NCBI GenBank assembly: GCA_933228895.1
Contig: OW121852.1
Coordinates: 123,189,544 to 123,253,543 of the forward strand
Length of the DNA: 64,000 bases
Source: Platycnemis pennipes
Taxonomy: Eukaryota > Arthropoda > Insecta > Odonata > Platycnemididae
Direction of reading: 5' to 3'
Below the pieces are notes generated by a model. It did not search any database. It was not told the origin of the DNA and saw only the letters and a program-made list of their open reading frames with translations. Position numbers and translations under genes: made by a program. Position 1 is the stretch's first letter. Each line of letters opens with the position of its first letter. Shown here in pieces: positions 19,561-31,500 of this stretch.

Positions 19561-21780
19561 CCGTAATATTTTATCATTTTATCATATGTTAGTGTATCCG
19601 TAACTTTTAAAATTTATTTTTTTGCTGAAGTTCGATTACTTCTAAGGGGAATTAATCATTTGAAAAACGGAAAGGCCTAGATGCCTTTCTACTACGGTTC
19701 TTAATTTATTAGGCGAAAACCATCTATCTATACACACGACAATAATTGTTGTAACATTAACACTAACCAATAGTTAACCAATAGCTAGGCAATTTTGATA
19801 TAAACAGGCGAGGCCTGTTTTATACATTGTAGCTGATGTGGCTGTTTACCCTTAGCATTATTTACTTACTTGTAGTTAGACTTTTATCGGAGTCATCAAT
19901 TTGTTGGTTTGCAAAGACTGAGTATGGTAAAAAAGAGCGTACCAGAATCCCGAACACGTTTCATCAAACCGTGCGTGGAAAAATGGATGCAGAATATAGT
20001 TTGTATGCTACCACGTATTTTCAATTATTTGTAATTACAATAATTTGACTTAGTTCTATTCATGAAATGTTTTGTACAAAAGGATGATATAACATAGAAG
20101 TTAATTGTTTTCTGCTAATGGTATGACCTCCAAACTTCATCAAAAGTAATGAATTGTTTTCATATTTGGAAGTCATTTCTATAATCAATGATCACTATCT
20201 CAGATCTACAAGTATTTATGGTAAAGTAATATTAATTCAGAAGAGTGACAAATCTTGATTCAGTGGCAGAATATTTCATACCGAGGACATCCTTGAATTC
20301 AAAATCTGTGGACATTTATTTCCTGCTTTATGCCGATGAATTGAGAAATAAAAGCGGCTTGTTAAAAAATATAATTGTATATGTTACAATAGAACCTTTG
20401 GAGGAAAAAAGAAATACCGCAGGCAAAATTTCCATTTCTCAAGAGAAGTGAAATACTTTCCGGGGCCCTCAGATGAGAGGAATAGGAAGAATTCGGAGAG
20501 ATGAAAGAGAGAGGATGAGAGGAAGAATGGGAGGAGGCAGTGGTGGGTGATAGCAGATGGCACACAAAGACGGCAGTACGGTTAGATGGTGTACGATATA
20601 AATATTATTTGCGTCAAAATTACGATACGAAATATTTTCTGGGTGAGGTACGAAATTAAGGCATAATTTTTGGAACTAATTTTGTTAATTTCCCTCACCG
20701 TATTTCATTCTTCCTCCTCCCAATGTGACAGCAATATTTTCAATTTTTTGCCTGCAGTCTCTCTTTCTACAAGTAGGTACTCTGAATTGTCGAGTATTTC
20801 GTGTACTTATTGTGGCATGATAAGACACACATTATCATGTAAGAATTAAAATAATTACGTCTATCGTTGGCTATATTGTTTTCGTACTTTATCTATGCTT
20901 ATTTCCCAACGTAATAATGAGTAGTTATACCTTAGTAGTACCTGTAGTACCTGTAGTTATACTCATAATACTTAAAGTACAAATGTGTGTTAACTGTTAA
21001 TAAATTCTATTTTAGAAAGCCAATGTAGTTTATAGTGCTTTTCGGTCTTTGGAAGGTCAGCAGCCCCTACAATATAATAAGTTTATAAATCTAACCTTAG
21101 ATTGGCTCTATTAATACAATTATAACAACGTACTAGCCATTATTGGTACGTTTTAGCTTGTAATTCTGCAATATTAGTAGAGTTGTGGAACAGTGGTACG
21201 TATTACGGTTATATGTTTTTAAAGAATTGGATAGTAGAGTACAGCATTACATTACGATAGATTTTTTGACTTCGAAATACAAAAACATATCACACAATGC
21301 CACGCTCCATTTAGAAGTACGCAGAACCCAGTAAGGTAACTAAAGAGTGGTGACAGCGGGTGACTTGCCGTGCAAACACCACCTTTTATTAGGTGACCCA
21401 TTTACCACCAAGTAGATTTATCTCTAGGGATTTACACATGTAAGTAATTTTGCTGTCAGAGAAAGTGTCTAACAACTAAGGCCATTAGGGTCATTTGGGA
21501 GAGGTGGGCCATTTAGAAGTTGCAGTTGCGTCATTTAAGAGAGGTTAGGAGAGGTGAAAGAATAGGATCTAGTTTACATTACAGCTTTTATCATGCTGGA
21601 GTTACCTAATTCAATTTGTATACAGAGGGTATCGAAAAAAGTAACGCATGCATCGCTTCAAACGTGTTTCATGCAAACATGGAAAATACAGTGTATATAG
21701 TAATCATCATTCTTGTGATATATGCTCCTTTCTGTTTATGTATACGGGATATACTATGATGAAACTTTCAATATATTTTC
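19561..21780. other. AT-rich non-coding stretch
   Basis: No supported gene. Contains a purine-rich (GAGGA-type) run at ~20470-20550 and short direct repeats of GTAGTACCT (20934-20955) and GAGAGGT (21498-21560). Confidence 0.45.
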
Positions 21781-21784
21781 AACG

Positions 21785-22560
21785 TAGAATCCAGCATATC
21801 GTGGTGGCTGCCCGTCGAGAGGTGGGGATGGAAGTGTGAAATAGTTTCGAGAAAGCGAATGGAGGAAGAAGGAAAAAAACAAGTGAAGGAGGAAGTGCGA
21901 GGGAATTTGTTCGCGGGAGAAGTGTCGGGCGGCGGTGATCAGGGGCGGATGCTGTGTCAGCCCGCTGGACCGCAGACATCCCTCCTGCCTCCTACACTCG
22001 CCTGCTGGCCGCACCCGCCCACACACACACCGCCTAGGCTCATCCAATCAGCTCACACCGCGACTGCCGGCAATTCGCATCCTCCAACACCCCCTGCCAC
22101 ACACCCCTTCCCCCAGCCTCCTCGGCTCGACGCCAGCGCTCCTCTTCCACTCCCACACCTTATTAGTCCGCCCCGCTCCCTCCCTGCACCCAGCCTCGTA
22201 ACAACGCTCATTCGTAATCACCACGTACGCAAGCAAGCAAGGCTTTCATAAAGCTCTTCGGAGGAGGCTTTATTTTCCGCCCTTTCCTCCGTGGCCACCT
22301 GCGAGTTGCTACCGGCCCGGAATTATTAGTTTTAGGAGAAAGGGACGCGAGTCTCCGTCTGGCGATTACGCTCCAATTAAGGTCGCCATAAATACCGTCC
22401 GCGCGCAGTGTTCAATGCGCCGTCGTCGTCGTAATGCTTGGCGGGAAGTGTGCTCGAGGCAGATCGCTCTCGCTCTCCTTTAGCGCTCCTCTCGCCCGTT
22501 TTGCGCCCAGGAAAGGGATTCCTTGTGGATTAACCTCTGCATCCAAACACAGGACACGAT
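21785..22560. promoter_or_regulatory. G+C-rich island, candidate regulatory DNA
   Basis: A C-rich low-complexity part (21960-22200) is followed by a less repetitive CpG-rich part (22240-22520). The latter contains TCCAATTAAGGTCGCCATAA (an ATTA homeodomain core next to an AGGTC half-site and CCATAAA, a caudal/Abd-B-like core) and (CGT)n at ~22420-22433. Open frames on both strands are proline-rich or low-complexity and not believable genes. Confidence 0.35.
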
Positions 22561-24065
22561 GAAATGTAGCACCCGGAGTGATTGTACTTTCCGAGGTGAG
22601 AAACTAGGCAGTTCTCACGCATTTTCATGCTTACTTTTTATTTGGCCAGAAATACTTGGAGGTTAATGCACTCACGAGGCATCATCGTATCCTAAGCATC
22701 TGTTTAGATGGACACGTAGAGAACAAATCAAGTATGTCTGTTACATTTTAAGTTAACAAGTACTTAAATGATGATGTTTAAATGATGTTTTTGCAATGCA
22801 GAAATTGAAAAGCACGTTTTCCGGCATGGAAGAAATCAATCATTTACAAACAACACCGTTTTAATGATTTCATGAGGCTAAGCTAATAGGGCAGTCCTTT
22901 TAGCATATCTAATAAGAGATTATCTTTCTCTTTCCTTTAGCTCTAAATCCTTTCGCTACACGGTGCATACCTACGCTCTGTAAGAAGTAATGTCTCTAAT
23001 TCTAATTGGCGCAAGTAATAGTCCATAGTCCTTATTAAAGTTCATTTTAAGCTATTAAAGAGAAGCTCTCTGCGTTAATAGTTAGCAAAATGAGCCAGCT
23101 GGTATGTGATTACTTTTGCTGGAAAAACTCAGTCTCTAATTGCCCTGAGGATAATTAAATCATGTTAATCCCTGTGGCGTATATGCACATACGCGAAAAC
23201 TCTCTACACCATGATTAGCGTGGTGTAGAGGGACTCATTAATATAATTGAGAGATGAGCGACTTTGCTCCAATTCAACATCCAAAATTTGTGCGGTATCG
23301 TTTACATTGATGCACATTGGCTTGCATGAATGTCACAAAAAAGCTCTCGGAGTACACAAACACTAAGTGCCATTACTACAATATTAATGCATGACTTTGA
23401 AAAAGCAATATTCGGCTCCATTTTAACATCATAACGTAATTATAATTTTCAGCAACATTCAAAAGCTATTCGGCATATTAGATAGCTGAATTAACTGGAG
23501 AAATTGACTAAGAAGAACAAAGCTCTGCAATACTTTTCATTTGGCTATTTCTAAATTGGCGTATCCGTGGATCTGGCTGGAAATTTAGTCACTTACTTTA
23601 GAAAAAGATACAATGCCTCGTAGCTGTCATAGATGCACGTATAAGAAGATAAAAAAATTAAGCATCGGCAATTCTATAGCTCTGGGCGAATCCATTAGCA
23701 TAATAATTCCTGATGAATGTCTTATTATAATACAATACTTAAGAATAAAAACTCTTCAGTCACAAACGAGTATTTACCGCATTTGTGGACTTGCTGAGTG
23801 CATATAAACTCTTTTCATCACCTCTTGTTGAGTAGTCCTTAGATTGGTTAGACACAGCTTGCAATTTATCCTGTGTAGGCTAACCTCTTCGTAAATTGAA
23901 GAGCACGCAAACATGATGCTACTGTCTTACTTCTTTCACTATTTGCTTATTTAAATATTTTTGAAGTCGTCTTTTGAAGTTTTTCCCATTAGCTTTTCCA
24001 GTGATGAATTTGTTGGTGAAACTTACACATCACGTCTCAATGTGTTATAGATAAGGTTAGGATTA
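22561..24065. other. AT-rich non-coding stretch with small hairpins
   Basis: No gene. Two adjacent perfect hairpins occur at 23177-23230 (listed separately). A bulged inverted repeat GGTTAGACACAG...CTGTGTAGGCTAACC spans ~23847-23886. Confidence 0.45.
23177..23230. repeat. Two adjacent perfect hairpins
   Basis: GCGTAT-ATGCAC-ATACGC (23177-23194) and CTCTACACCA-TGATTAGCG-TGGTGTAGAG (23202-23230; 10-bp perfect stem, 9-nt loop) lie 7 bases apart. No T-run follows, so a bacterial terminator is not implied. Confidence 0.7.
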
Positions 24066-24067
24066 TG

Positions 24068-24200
24068 CATCTACATCTACGTAATACCATGCATGCCATC
24101 GTGAGGCTGTATGGAAGGGGATGAAGAGCACCAAACATGCACTATTGACGTGCAGCTAGGCTGCTGCATGGAAAAATATTATATAATAGAGTCACACGCA
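24068..24200 (-). mobile_element. LINE family G, 3' end (diverged)
   Basis: Reverse strand: CATCCCCTTCCATACAGCC...GGCATGCATGGTATTACGTAGATGTAG, the family G terminus with a mutated hairpin. Upstream, GTGCATGTTTGGTGCT and CAGCCTAGCTGCACGTCAAT match the pre-hairpin region of the copy at 55.6-55.8 kb (CTAGCTGCACGTGACC; GTCAATAGTGCATGTT). Confidence 0.7.
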
Positions 24201-24769
24201 GCTAAATGGTTAGTATCTTTATGTTTTTCGTTCAAATTTTCGCATTTATTGTCCTTGTTAGAACCTGTTCGTTACTTACTCGTACTATTCTCGTACTCGT
24301 ACTCATTTTATCTGCACCATTTTTTTGTCACACTACATTTCGGGCCAGGATAATGGGGCATAAATTGAGCTCAAACTTTTTTCATCCTAAAATAATGGAG
24401 CATACTTCAGTTGAGGAATTTCTTGAGGAAAAGTGTTGTCGTCCTTCAAAAATGTTATAACGCTTTTCGCCGTAGGTCATCCGAGGTTCTTTCACTGGCT
24501 ACTTCTTTCCTGCTTTGTCCATCACTTCATCAATCTGATTCCCAAAGAGCTAATTTGAAATTTCAAATATTGCTGTAAGGAAGAATTTTTTCGGACAGTC
24601 GTTTTTTTATTTCGATATAAAGTATTCCTACGTTTTGACCGCATCAAATTTTTCTGCTGAATACTACGATTTTTATACCCTTAAATTTTCGAATGCGAGT
24701 GCCAGCTGAAAAAAAAACTAATCTTGCGCATGTTATTTACGTTGGCAGGTAATACCTTGTATCACCAAC
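24201..24769. other. AT-rich non-coding stretch
   Basis: Nothing supported. Confidence 0.45.
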
Positions 24770-25160
24770 GCCGAACGGCATCGTACGGTCTCTCGCGCTC
24801 TTGATTGTGACGGGGAATATGGCGTGGCGTCCGTGTTTAGTGAGTCTTGGCAACCGGCCAAGAGTTCACTCGGCGTGAAATCTCTCCCGCATCTCTCGCG
24901 GAGTATTTTCCTCCGTCTCCGCCGCTCATCACTGCTAAGGCTTGTGCGCTCCTCCCATTGCAGTTATCTCCCTTCTCTGGCTTCCCTTTGAGCTCCATGA
25001 CGCATATCCATATTCCACTTTCAGATATCCGATATAAGCAGCATCCCGTGAAGATTATTTGCGCATGTGGATGTATCCGAGTGGGCGGATCCATTCGAGA
25101 CCCTTCGTGATGGCTGGAATACTTCCGCATAGATCTGCATGAGGTTTCCACCGTTTTGGG
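24770..25160. promoter_or_regulatory. G+C-rich island with NFI-type palindrome
   Basis: CpG-rich, not low-complexity. Contains a perfect TTGGC-N5-GCCAA palindrome at 24847-24861 (one more pair outside), and dense CTCTCGCG-type motifs. Reverse and forward frames of 104 and 87 codons overlap and show no domain. Confidence 0.35.
24846..24862. promoter_or_regulatory. Perfect NFI-like palindrome
   Basis: CTTGGC-AACCG-GCCAAG matches the established nuclear factor I dimer site TTGGC(N5)GCCAA with no mismatch. Use in vivo is inferred. Confidence 0.45.
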
Positions 25161-25439
25161 CGCCGTTCAATCGTGCGTCGAATTCTTAGACAAATACCGC
25201 ACCTTACCCATCAGAAACCATAGTAATTAGTTGGTATCGATTGGCGCCTTTGGCTAACTATTATTGCATTGTTCGTCCCCTTACTGCCTGGGAAGTCTTC
25301 CTATCGGTGCTGGAAGAAACAATATCTGACTGGTCACTAGAATAACACAGTTTTGGTGGGCATTCTGAGAATAGAAAAATCTACTTACTTCCTTCTTTCA
25401 ACTTTAATGAGAAACTTTGTTAGAATCTACATCTGGAGC
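25161..25439. other. Non-coding spacer
   Basis: Nothing supported. Confidence 0.4.
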
Positions 25440-25900
25440 ATGCACAATCGCGGCAGTGAGGCAATGACAAGAACAGTCACTGACAAGTGAAGATTCTAGG
25501 ATTTCGTGATGAGGTATCACAAAATAATGATGAAGATAAAAGGGATGCAAAGAGTAACGAACAAATAAGTCCTAAGAAGAGTAGTAGGAAGGAGAAGCAT
25601 GGTGAAAACTTAGAAGAACAACGGGACAAGTTCATCGGATGTACTTTACACATGATGGTCTGGTGAAGACTGTCATTAAGGGATATGCGAGAATGAATAA
25701 ATTCAAAGGGAGGGAAAGGAAAGAGATATATGAAGCAAGTGGTGAAAGGTGTAAAAGAAAAGAATTGTGTTGTAGATATGAAGGGGTTAGCTAATGGGAG
25801 CTGTGTTTACTGGGAGTGGTGAGCTGTACTTACCTACCTCAAGTCTGATTAGGAGTAGGGTTGAGATAGGTCCTTCGGAGGTAGGTGTCATGCACAGTAC
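25440..25900 (+). pseudogene. LINE family H, C-terminal ORF remnant
   Basis: Two forward frames carry the C-terminus of the endonuclease-RT LINE. First comes a KKSSRKEKHGENLEEQRDKF-like stretch; then, after a frameshift, HDGLVKTVIKGY (25651-25686), the HDGL motif typical of this family's C-terminus; then YMKQVVKGVKEKNCVVDMK and LANGS in the first frame. These blocks follow the RT and thumb domains in complete elements. Stops and shifts make it non-functional. Confidence 0.8.
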
Positions 25901-26495
25901 AAAGTACGAATTTGAATAGTAGTCAATGGAAAAATTGCTAATTAACTCTACCTATATAATTTCATTTATGATTTGATACTGTAATTAGAACTGCGGTGCA
26001 AGGTTGGATGGGATTGGATCTTGCTGGAGGAAGTTTGGAGGAAGCGGAATCTCGTGGTCAGGAAGTCTTTGGACCAAGGCATCAATGTGTTAGGTTACTG
26101 AAGGCCGTGGGAGAAGGTATCCCGAAGAATATAGGAAAGAGAGAGGAAGGCGATACACCTTACGGATGATAAGGAATGAAGTCTGAGCCAAAAAAGAGAA
26201 ACGCGTGAGAAAAGAAATATTCAAAAGTGTCAGAAAGAACCAGAAAAGATCCACAAAATTTTGTCTTGATCAGTAATATTCCATCAGTGAGTATCTTCTT
26301 AATAAGAACATTCATTCTCTTATTTTTTCTTTGCAAACAAAGTCTTGTATAGTGGATATGTTCTGAAATAGTGTTTAGTAATTACTGGTTAGTGGACAAA
26401 TTTGAAGGCTTTCATTTAGTCTGAGGAACAATATCCAATGAAGCAGCATAATATTTGTAATAAATGGAGGATTTAAATTTATTGAAACGGGAGAC
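25901..26495. other. AT-rich non-coding stretch
   Basis: Nothing supported. Purine-biased DNA at 25980-26240 may be further eroded LINE sequence. Confidence 0.4.
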
Positions 26496-26499
26496 TGAC

Positions 26500-27480
26500 A
26501 GGAAGTCTCTCTATTCGATATTACGTCGGTAATATTTCCGTCGCGTCCCCTGCCCTGCACCCTTCTCACCCTGTTCCTCCGGTCTCTCCGCCGCCTTTCC
26601 ACCCCTATGATCGGTTTTTTCTCTCGAGCGCGAGTCAGTATGTCGCCCAAATGCGACTGCAGACGGGGGATCTACGGTGCTGGGTGAAGCGAAAAGGATT
26701 TTGCGGGGCACTTGTAAGGGTTGAAAAGAGAAGGAGCAGCCAGGGGGACGAAAGTGTGAGAAGGGGGTGAGTTGCGAAGGAGGGTGTGTGTGCGCACAAA
26801 CGACGGGCCGGGTCGATGGGAGCGTGAATTAGCCGGGGACCATGAGATTTATCGCACCCGTCCGAGCGGGAGGAGGTGACGGGGTTGGATTCTGGGTGGA
26901 TGAGGGCGGGCGGAAATGCAACTGCCCCTTAATACGACCGCGTGTCCGTGCCCTGAGTAAACCCCTTATGCACCAACCCTCTCCCCTTCGATGCACCGAA
27001 ACGCGATTTCTGCGGTGTTGTGAACGGGTCAACGGGACAGGGACCCCGAAAAGGGTTCGTTTGCCTCCACAAGAGGGGGTAAGGGTGGAGGAGGGTCGTC
27101 TTATTGTCTCCCCTCCCCTCCCTCTGCATCCGCTAAGCGCATCGAATCCACGGAACTAACGCGCGTGGATTGAAGCGTGAAAAATATTCTCCAGGAAGGA
27201 AGCGTTCGAGAGCGGGAATTTCGTTTGGGGATTTATGAAGGGGAGATGGCCCTTTGATTTATCGCACCTCGCCTCTCTCCCCCTCTCCCGATACCGCCCT
27301 CGAATCGAATGGCGGTGGAATAGTCGCCCTCGGAACCCCCTTGATGAGCTGAATCAAGAAAAACAAGCAGCGGGGGTTTATGATGCAAATCACTAGGGCT
27401 CTTCCCTGCATGCGTTGGCAGGCCCTTCGTTAGCAGGCCCACGGGGTCGGGGTTGCCTTTAAAAGGGTACGCGCTCAATC
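26500..27480. promoter_or_regulatory. Large G+C-rich island, candidate regulatory DNA
   Basis: About 1 kb of CpG-containing DNA with purine runs at 26725-26790. The 13-mer GATTTATCGCACC occurs identically at 26846-26858 and 27256-27268. Several open frames exist on both strands in overlapping registers, with no recognisable domain or splice context. A cluster of binding sites for one factor is a better reading than a gene. Confidence 0.35.
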
Positions 27481-28349
27481 ATTGCTGTGGTAAGTTCCAA
27501 TATTAGTCATATCTTAGGAATAACTCATTAGTGGTTTTGACCGGACCGGATAGTGGCTTTCGATTCTATCATATTTCAACAATTTTGGATATAAATTTCT
27601 TCTTCCAACCTCCCCTCCTCTTCAAGCATCGAAACCGTATTTTATCTTCTTTTCCGTTCATCATTTCTTCTTCACTCCAACGTATTAAACGCCTCTAACC
27701 AGGGCTTTGCGTAGTGAAGATTTATTATTACTTCACATCATTAAAGTGTCGATATAGTGATTTCGCGTTGTAAACTGGTAATATTGCACTTTATCGCATA
27801 CCTATTGCATAATGTAGTGTTACAACCAATTGTGTTGCTGGCGACTTCATGCCGTGTCGCATTTTTTGTTTTATATCGTATATCGAACAAGATATATCGC
27901 GGTATCACTCAGTTCAATAACCCCCCAAAACATTTCCATAACATCTTTAGCAAGAGTTTCTGTGATAAGTTCTGTAGGTTCTGTCTTATCAGCATGTTAA
28001 AGAAAATGCCATCATTCGACGTACGTTACTGGCAGTATATAACGGACATCGTCTAAAATATTACTAAATAAATACTTTTGCTTATAAACAAATAAATATT
28101 TTTTAAATTTAGTTATATTTATACTAAAAATATCCTTGCTCAGCCTATAAAATATCCCTGCTCAGCCCATTAGGGTTTGCCCTCCCACTTTTGAACGCCC
28201 AATAGATATATGGCTGGAGTAAATGGAGGAATTAGTGGATCTTGATTGATCTAAAACAAGGACGACAACTCAGAAAATACACAAAATGAACCAGCCACTA
28301 AAAAAACTGCTAAAGGCACTGTGTTGTTATTGAAGTATGATGGCGAATT
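27481..28349. other. AT-rich non-coding stretch
   Basis: No supported gene. A short direct repeat (TATCC(T/C)TGCTCAGCC) occurs at 28129-28168. Confidence 0.45.
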
Positions 28350-28655
28350 AAAAGATAGATCAAGTAAGTAACGAAGAAGTCCTAAGAGGAGTAGGCGAAA
28401 AGAGGTGAAAAGTTCGAACCAAAGACGAGGAGGCCTTTGCGGAAACAATTAATTGCCTCACGTAGACGGTGGTCAAGGGAAAACTGATTATAACAATACC
28501 TTGAAGAAGAGGAGAGGAAAATTTCATTTGAAATATGTGGAACAATTGATGAAGAATGCAAAAGAGAAGTATTATTTCAATTTATGAAGGTTAGCAACTA
28601 ACATAATTGAGTTGAGAGCTGAGCGATTCAATCTCAGAATTGATGACTGTTGTCG
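28350..28655 (+). pseudogene. LINE family H, C-terminal remnant
   Basis: Forward frames carry EVLRGVGEKR (~28373-28402) and, further on, KYVEQLMKNAKEKYYFNL (~28531-28585) followed by a stop, then RLATN and SQN-like residues. This is the same order as in the copy at 25.44-25.90 kb (YMKQVVKGVKEKN, LAN). The HDGL block is lost to mutation. Non-functional. Confidence 0.7.
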
Positions 28656-29064
28656 ACGAAACACCTTGAACTATGAAGATGGCTTCCTTAGCCCTCCGCC
28701 TCCTTATCTCCAGAATTTGAGCGATGGAACAGTATTTTTTGAGCCTGCGTTTGTGACTGCTTTCGGATACCGCCCGCCAAAGGTAGCATGGGAAACGCTG
28801 TGCACACTTCCCCTCCTTTTCGCCTCGAGTCATTGTGAAATATTCAGCTTGGGTCTCGGAGGAGAGCAGGAGTTCTCGTTCAGTTTACCTTCTATTGGAT
28901 TCCAAGAAAGGATTGCGGTTATCGGATTAAGTCATTATTATTTAATCTCCACATCGAGAAAGACTTCTGGAAACAAAGGGGCATTTTCTTACTTACCTCG
29001 TTTTGATTACCTTAGGGCATGGTTCAACGATTCCCCTAAGGGGATATTGAGCGTAAGACTTTAG
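28656..29064 (+). other. Unrecognised open frame in moderately G+C-rich DNA
   Basis: An open frame runs from 28612 to 29064 (150 codons), but its first ~15 codons lie in LINE remnant. The rest (including PPPPYLQNLSDGTVFFEPAF and FSFSLPSIGFQERIAVIGL) has balanced composition but no recognisable domain, homologue or splice signal. It could be chance or a captured exon. No gene is asserted. Confidence 0.2.
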
Positions 29065-29510
29065 AGCGTAAGCTGCTTATTGACTCTCTCGGATCTCTGC
29101 CTTCAACGCGAATGAAATAATCGCTTTATGCGTACATAAAAATTAAAATTTACCGCATCAAGAACTAAATGTATACGTATACTTCGCTGTCGTAAAAACA
29201 AAGCCAGTATTCTGACAGCAAAGTGAACTTTTGTAGTAAAAATAATTTAATGTTTTGAGCAACGGGAGCCGATTTCGTTAATTGGTATTCTTCCTGATGT
29301 GGAACTTATTGACTTAGTTCACTTTCGAATCTGGAATCTGTAATATGTGAACCACGATATTACAGTCAGTCAAGAGTAGTTATAGGGTAAAGAATCTGTA
29401 CCTATCCGAATGAAATGTCCTTGTATTGTAAGGCGACATACTGCACAACTTGCGCAAATATCACTGGGTTTAATTTAGCTTAGTTTTTAGATTACACATT
29501 TACCTATTAA
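29065..29510. other. AT-rich non-coding stretch
   Basis: Nothing supported. Confidence 0.45.
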
Positions 29511-29514
29511 GATA

Positions 29515-29705
29515 ACTTTAACTTTAGGTAAGGAAGGTGAACCTCGGGTTTTCCAGCCGATAAAAGAGAGTAAGCACTCAGGGTTTTCCCACCAGGTGAT
29601 GATGTTGGATGGCACCGGCGTTTCCAACTAAATACTCCACAGTGAAAGGTCACCCTGAAGATGATGGAAGACTTAGTCGACGAAAAGTTGGTGCCATTCA
29701 ACACC
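29515..29705. mobile_element. Penelope-like element fragment with foldback
   Basis: TGTTGGATGGCACC (29603-29616) is inverted at 29690-29703 with one mismatch. Between them lies CCTGAAGATGATGG...CGACGAAAAG, matching the CUGANGA...GAAA core arrangement of hammerhead-type ribozymes carried by many Penelope-like retroelements. Two GGGTTTTCC repeats precede it. Helix II pairing is poor, so an active ribozyme is unlikely. No RT or GIY-YIG frame is present. The assignment is from pattern memory. Confidence 0.4.
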
Positions 29706-30189
29706 TACGCTTTATCTAAAGATAGATAAAATATCATATTGAAGTTCCTACGGCCAGGTCTCCAGAAAAATGTGTGCTAATTTTTTTTGCTTTTGTGCAG
29801 CACACAAAAGCGCTCATTCAATAAAATCTTTTAAAAGATTCGCAAGTTTTAAAACGTCAGTTCTACGCCATCTATCTGGTTATTTGACTATTTCAGACGA
29901 GGCAAAACAAGTGGGACTTGATTGTGCGCTGAGATTCAGCCAATCTTTAGCTCTCAGTCGACCAAGAGATTCACCGCACATAATGATTCACGTAGATTGC
30001 TTCGGCAACGAGGAGGGAATGGTGCACGTTGCATCACGCTGTGGGCTCATCACGAAGCCAGATGGACATTAACATCTCTTGTATATTTATTTTCACACTT
30101 TTTCATCCCACCTCTCACTTTAATAGAAACCGTCATTCTTGAAGTCCGATCCCTAAAATACTTGAAAAAATGTGCCTTTCATCTCGAAA
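29706..30189. other. Non-coding stretch
   Basis: Two overlapping forward frames (29770-30072 and 29922-30209) show no recognisable domain; nothing else is supported. Confidence 0.4.
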
Positions 30190-30720
30190 TGGTGAGGGTT
30201 TTCTTATGAGACGCCTGCATCGGATGGGGAAGGCCCTCGCAAGACCTCATCTTGCTCCCTCCCCACTCCACCGCCACCGTCCCTAGGCGCGTTTCACTCC
30301 CCTCCCTCCCTCCCCCCCACAACGCTCCCCTCCCCTTCATTTCCTCCCCCTCGCCCGGGCCGTGCGTTGGCCTCCGGTGGCTGGATAATCTCCCCCACCC
30401 GCCACCACCAATTGTCTTCCTGATTAAACAAATTCAGGGGCGGTGGACGAGGGGTGGGTGGACGGAGAGAGGTTTCGACGGGGGTTGGTGCTCTGATGGC
30501 GCGCTTTTTTAGAGACGGGGAGAGTTTTGAAGAGAGAGTTTTTTCTCCGAGTTCCTGTCGGAGTGGACGGCAAGGGATAGGTTTCCCGCTTTTTTCCAAG
30601 GCGTCGTGAATAGATAGATAAGGTTGACAGGTGGGAAGGTCAAGTAGAAACATCTTTAAGAGGGGGTTGGGGAGTGTGGGCAAGAAACGGTAAGGCTGTG
30701 GTTTCGCTGTGAACATTTTA
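30190..30720. promoter_or_regulatory. G+C-rich island
   Basis: CCTCCC-rich low complexity at 30250-30350, then a less repetitive core with CCACCACCAATTG and CTGATTAAACAAATTC (homeodomain/forkhead-like), then purine-rich DNA. The overlapping 140- and 86-codon frames on opposite strands are low-complexity. Confidence 0.3.
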
Positions 30721-31500
30721 ACAGCCGGGAAAATGCACCGAATGGGTTATGAAATCAAGTCATTAAAACCTTTGGGTGATCATTAAATTGTCACGCAGGT
30801 GATTTTTCTAAACTTGTACTATTGAGAAAAATTAGTGTATGTGCGAACTATTGGCGTTCCAATGACATAAGTATGTAATATATGTGAGAGACAGGGGGTA
30901 AATCATCTCACAAGGTGCACTTGTCTTATTTACGCATACTTAAGGGTGTGTTACTATATCGTAAGAAAAACTGAAATTCGCTCAGTAATCACAAGGTATT
31001 TACATCTAGCTAATTATTTATCTGAGAAGATACTAGTTTTATTATTAATAAAATCATATGATAGGATTCGCTACGATTTACATTGGTATACAAGGAGGCA
31101 GCCATTATGCCTTAAACCTACTTTTCGATGCGCTAAAGACTCTTTTTAGATATACTTAAGATTTAGGCTATATATGTTATAGGTATCTATCCAATTATCA
31201 TCACGCCTATTATGGTTCGTTTCTCCGGAAGAGAGAAGTTTAAAATATTTACCCATCAGCATATCTTTCATCTTATTTTCATTGTATTTCTGTAATTAAA
31301 GAGACCATAATGTCTTCTTCATAAGACAGACTGGCTTCATATTTCCTTAGAAAATTCAATATGAATGGTGACCTTCGACCTGGTAGGTCTGTTGTCGATT
31401 CTTATATTAACACTTGTAAACTCGTGGCTTTAACACACATATCATAGTGTTCATTTACAAATCTCTCCTATCTCCTTCGTATACCTTCTCTCACACCTTT
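30721..31500. other. AT-rich non-coding stretch
   Basis: Nothing supported. Confidence 0.45.

Noticed and set aside
28612..29064. 150-codon forward frame as a host gene
   Set aside because: The start lies in LINE remnant and the remainder has no recognisable domain; kept only as an uncertain open frame.
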